From positions 29,205,501-29,269,500 of the forward strand of contig NC_084929.1 of NCBI RefSeq assembly GCF_958298935.1: a stretch of 64,000 nt of DNA, in the 5' to 3' direction. Made by a program: the position numbers and the translations under genes. Positions within the stretch are counted from its first letter, which is position 1. Each line of letters begins with the position of its first letter. This DNA comes from Phragmites australis (lineage: Eukaryota; Streptophyta; Magnoliopsida; Poales; Poaceae). Below, one piece after another: positions 61,770-64,000 of this stretch. The notes under the pieces were generated by a model. It made no database searches. It worked only from the letters and a program-made list of their open reading frames with translations, and was not told the origin of the DNA.

Positions 61770-64000
61770 ACAGGACCTTTGGATAGTGGTTGTTTAACAT
61801 TACCTATATTGTTCATGTTAGTTAGGTATTGTAATGGAGTGCGACCTGTGTCTTGTTTCAAAGATGCCATCTCCGAGGTAAACAACAATGTTGTAAATTC
61901 TCAATCTATTTTGTACTATAAAATTTGTTGGGGAAAGACAATTCAAGTATGATAAGAAAAACAATAAAATAAAGAAATGATCGACAAAAGCAACTCTGAG
62001 TAGGAAACATCTTATAAAGTAACCGTAACATTTCATTACAGGAAGCTATAGACAATAATGTAAAAAAAGTAAAGGAATAATTCTTTGTATGACATTGCAA
62101 TTTTGCACAATCTTTTATTTGCCACTGTCAGTGACACAGGTGGGTCTCACATGTCATTGGCACATTGATGGCAAATAATGGATCAATTTTTTTTTTTTTT
62201 TTTTGCTGTGGAAAATAAGGAATTGCCCCAAAAGTAAATGTAAGCATCCTAGGGATCGGTTAGGGAGATCAAAACCAACATGCTTTCCCTGTGATCTGAT
62301 GAACCTGTGAAGTCCAATAGTAAAATGCATGTCAACTACCAAGCAATGAAAAATAGAGCATAATTTCCTTTTAAATTTGCAATTTGTAAACAAAGAGCAT
62401 ACTATTTTTAACTCCACTTTCATGCAGACTCCTGGAAACATCAAAACAGTTGGATTATGACAATAACAGCTGTTAGAGTTTTGATTATACATCTCACCAA
62501 AATAGCAGCAACAAGAGTTAGTAGCAGTTCGCACCCAAATTCCATGCATGAGTTGAAACTAAATTCATGAGTTTTGGTACAGAATAGAGGACACACAGGG
62601 ATCAAAGAACAAATCATGTATACAACTTTTTATGAGGGAATATTCAGTTGTCGATGAAACTCTTTCAACTTTCATTTTCTCAGCCATCTCTAATAAACAA
62701 TCAATGTTAATGAAATAATTCAAACTGCAAAAGAGTATAGACTTCAAGTTGTTGAAGTAGTTCCATGTTTCCGAAAAAGATTACGGACTTCCAATAGATT
62801 GCAGTGTCAACTGTGGGTATGATAAAAGAAAATGCAACATGAGAATGATTTTAGTATAGATTAGTATCAAAAGGTAGCAGGGAAAATGACCTTCTTCCAC
62901 AGTGTGCACATACCACAGTGTGCAGATCTCAAATACTTAAAAATTACGATAACTTCCCCAATCACATGTATCTATTTGCAGCAGTCATTTCCCAAAATAA
63001 TAGTTATTCGTGAAAGGACAATTAACTAGCATGTTTTTGAACAACCCTAGGTTGATCGAGAGGTGAAAGAATCATACCTTCTCAGTGTGTCTAGATTGGA
63101 GCGTGAAGGGAAAGCTGAATTATACCCTCTCATGTTAGTTCTAGTTAAAACATTGATCGAAGAGAAAGAATATATGCTACATATAAATTCAATGGAAAAA
63201 AGCAGAAACATATCTCATTTATAGAAGTCAATGAAATTAACCCTTTTAGATGACATTTGTGTTAGTTCAAATAAAGGGGTGCACAACAGTTCATTGCAAG
63301 AAATACGACAGTTTTTAGCTATCCCTTTCATTCAAGCCGTATGTCCATAATTTATGTTCTTAGAGTAGGTAAGAGCAAAGCCATCTGTCCATAATTTATG
63401 TTCTTAGAATAGGTAAGAGCAATGAAAAAAATCAGCCATTTCCCTGAAGGAATATGCACCTTGCTGAGAAAGTAGATAGGAGAAATTTAGTCACCTACAT
63501 TTCTGCATATACTAGCTAATAAACTTTGGTACAAATCATCTTCCCCTGACCTTAGGTTTGACAATCTATACTACTTTAGTAAGTACTGGATCGATTTTGA
63601 CAAAATGATGCATTCCTAACAAAATATGGAAATATCCCAATCAAAATATTTGGCTTGCCCCTTATCAGACATGGTAGATTAACAAAAAAAAAATACAAAT
63701 AGCAATTATGATATTCTACTGTCACCCAAACATCTAGTCAATGCTGCAGATTAGCACCTCTATTTACAAAAGCATATTTCATTTGGCAAGTGAAAACATC
63801 ATATGGGCATTTCAACAAACAGGGTGCGAGCATGAGCATTCATGAGATGTAGCAATTACAGCACAAAATAAAAATTTGGGACACTAAAATGGAAGACTCC
63901 CGAATTAAAGTGGTCTTAGTGCACAAATTCTAAGGGAAAAAACAAAGGAGTACAAACCTTTTGCCGAGGAGTGGCAAAACGTCACAATTGCGGCAATGCA
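61770..64000. other. AT-rich region to the window end, no gene found
   Basis: Only short open frames of low quality. A poly-T run lies at 62190-62205. A 44-bp tandem duplication at 63342-63429 has the unit starting TGTCCATAATTTATGTTCT. Confidence 0.4.

Overview
The window is nuclear DNA from a grass (Poaceae). The protein-coding genes have short GT-AG introns, telobox and TATA promoter signals and grass-type protein sequences. The rest is a dense mixture of Ty3/gypsy, Ty1/copia and L1 retroelements, MITE-like repeats and broken gene fragments. I cannot name the species. No rRNA, tRNA, CRISPR or organellar sequence was seen.

Four genes look real. (1) The 3' end of a gene for a very acidic, repeat-rich protein on the + strand (2-1405). 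(2) An NF-YB CCAAT-box transcription factor subunit on the - strand (3290-16021). Its six coding exons, including a 6-nt microexon, can be joined in frame to 180 residues. Its second coding intron is about 11 kb because a gypsy element (5017-15015, 5-bp target duplication TTTTG) sits in it, and that element itself contains a second LTR element (6084-10848, target duplication CCGTC). (3) 40S ribosomal protein S23 (uS12) on the - strand (51331-52655), 142 residues in four exons. (4) A membrane apyrase of the GDA1/CD39 family on the - strand (54071-56773), 704 residues in two coding exons.

Between NF-YB and RPS23 lie about 35 kb of accessory DNA. In order, this holds: a pair of inverted AT-rich repeats 5 kb apart (16.6-17.1 and 22.2-22.6 kb) around non-coding repeat sequence; two orphan exons; a probable solo LTR (24292-25867); the 3' end of a HECT ubiquitin ligase gene of the UPL3/UPL4 type with a premature stop; an L1 element that lacks its 3' half; a broken MCM8 gene with an internal duplication and a nested L1-derived insertion; a decayed gypsy element; a G-rich tract; a compact patchwork of fragments from at least four unrelated genes (EF-hand protein, 3-ketoacyl-CoA synthase, SMP-domain synaptotagmin-like protein, beta-hexosaminidase); a 5'-truncated copia element; and another decayed gypsy element with nested insertions. 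The last 6 kb (57.9-64 kb) is AT-rich with no gene I can defend.

The parts most worth a second look are the NF-YB gene that apparently must splice a 6-nt exon across an 11-kb intron loaded with same-strand LTR elements, and the gene-fragment patchwork at 39.6-41.7 kb, which looks like the cargo of a gene-capturing transposon. Every identification is from sequence reading alone; no database search was possible.
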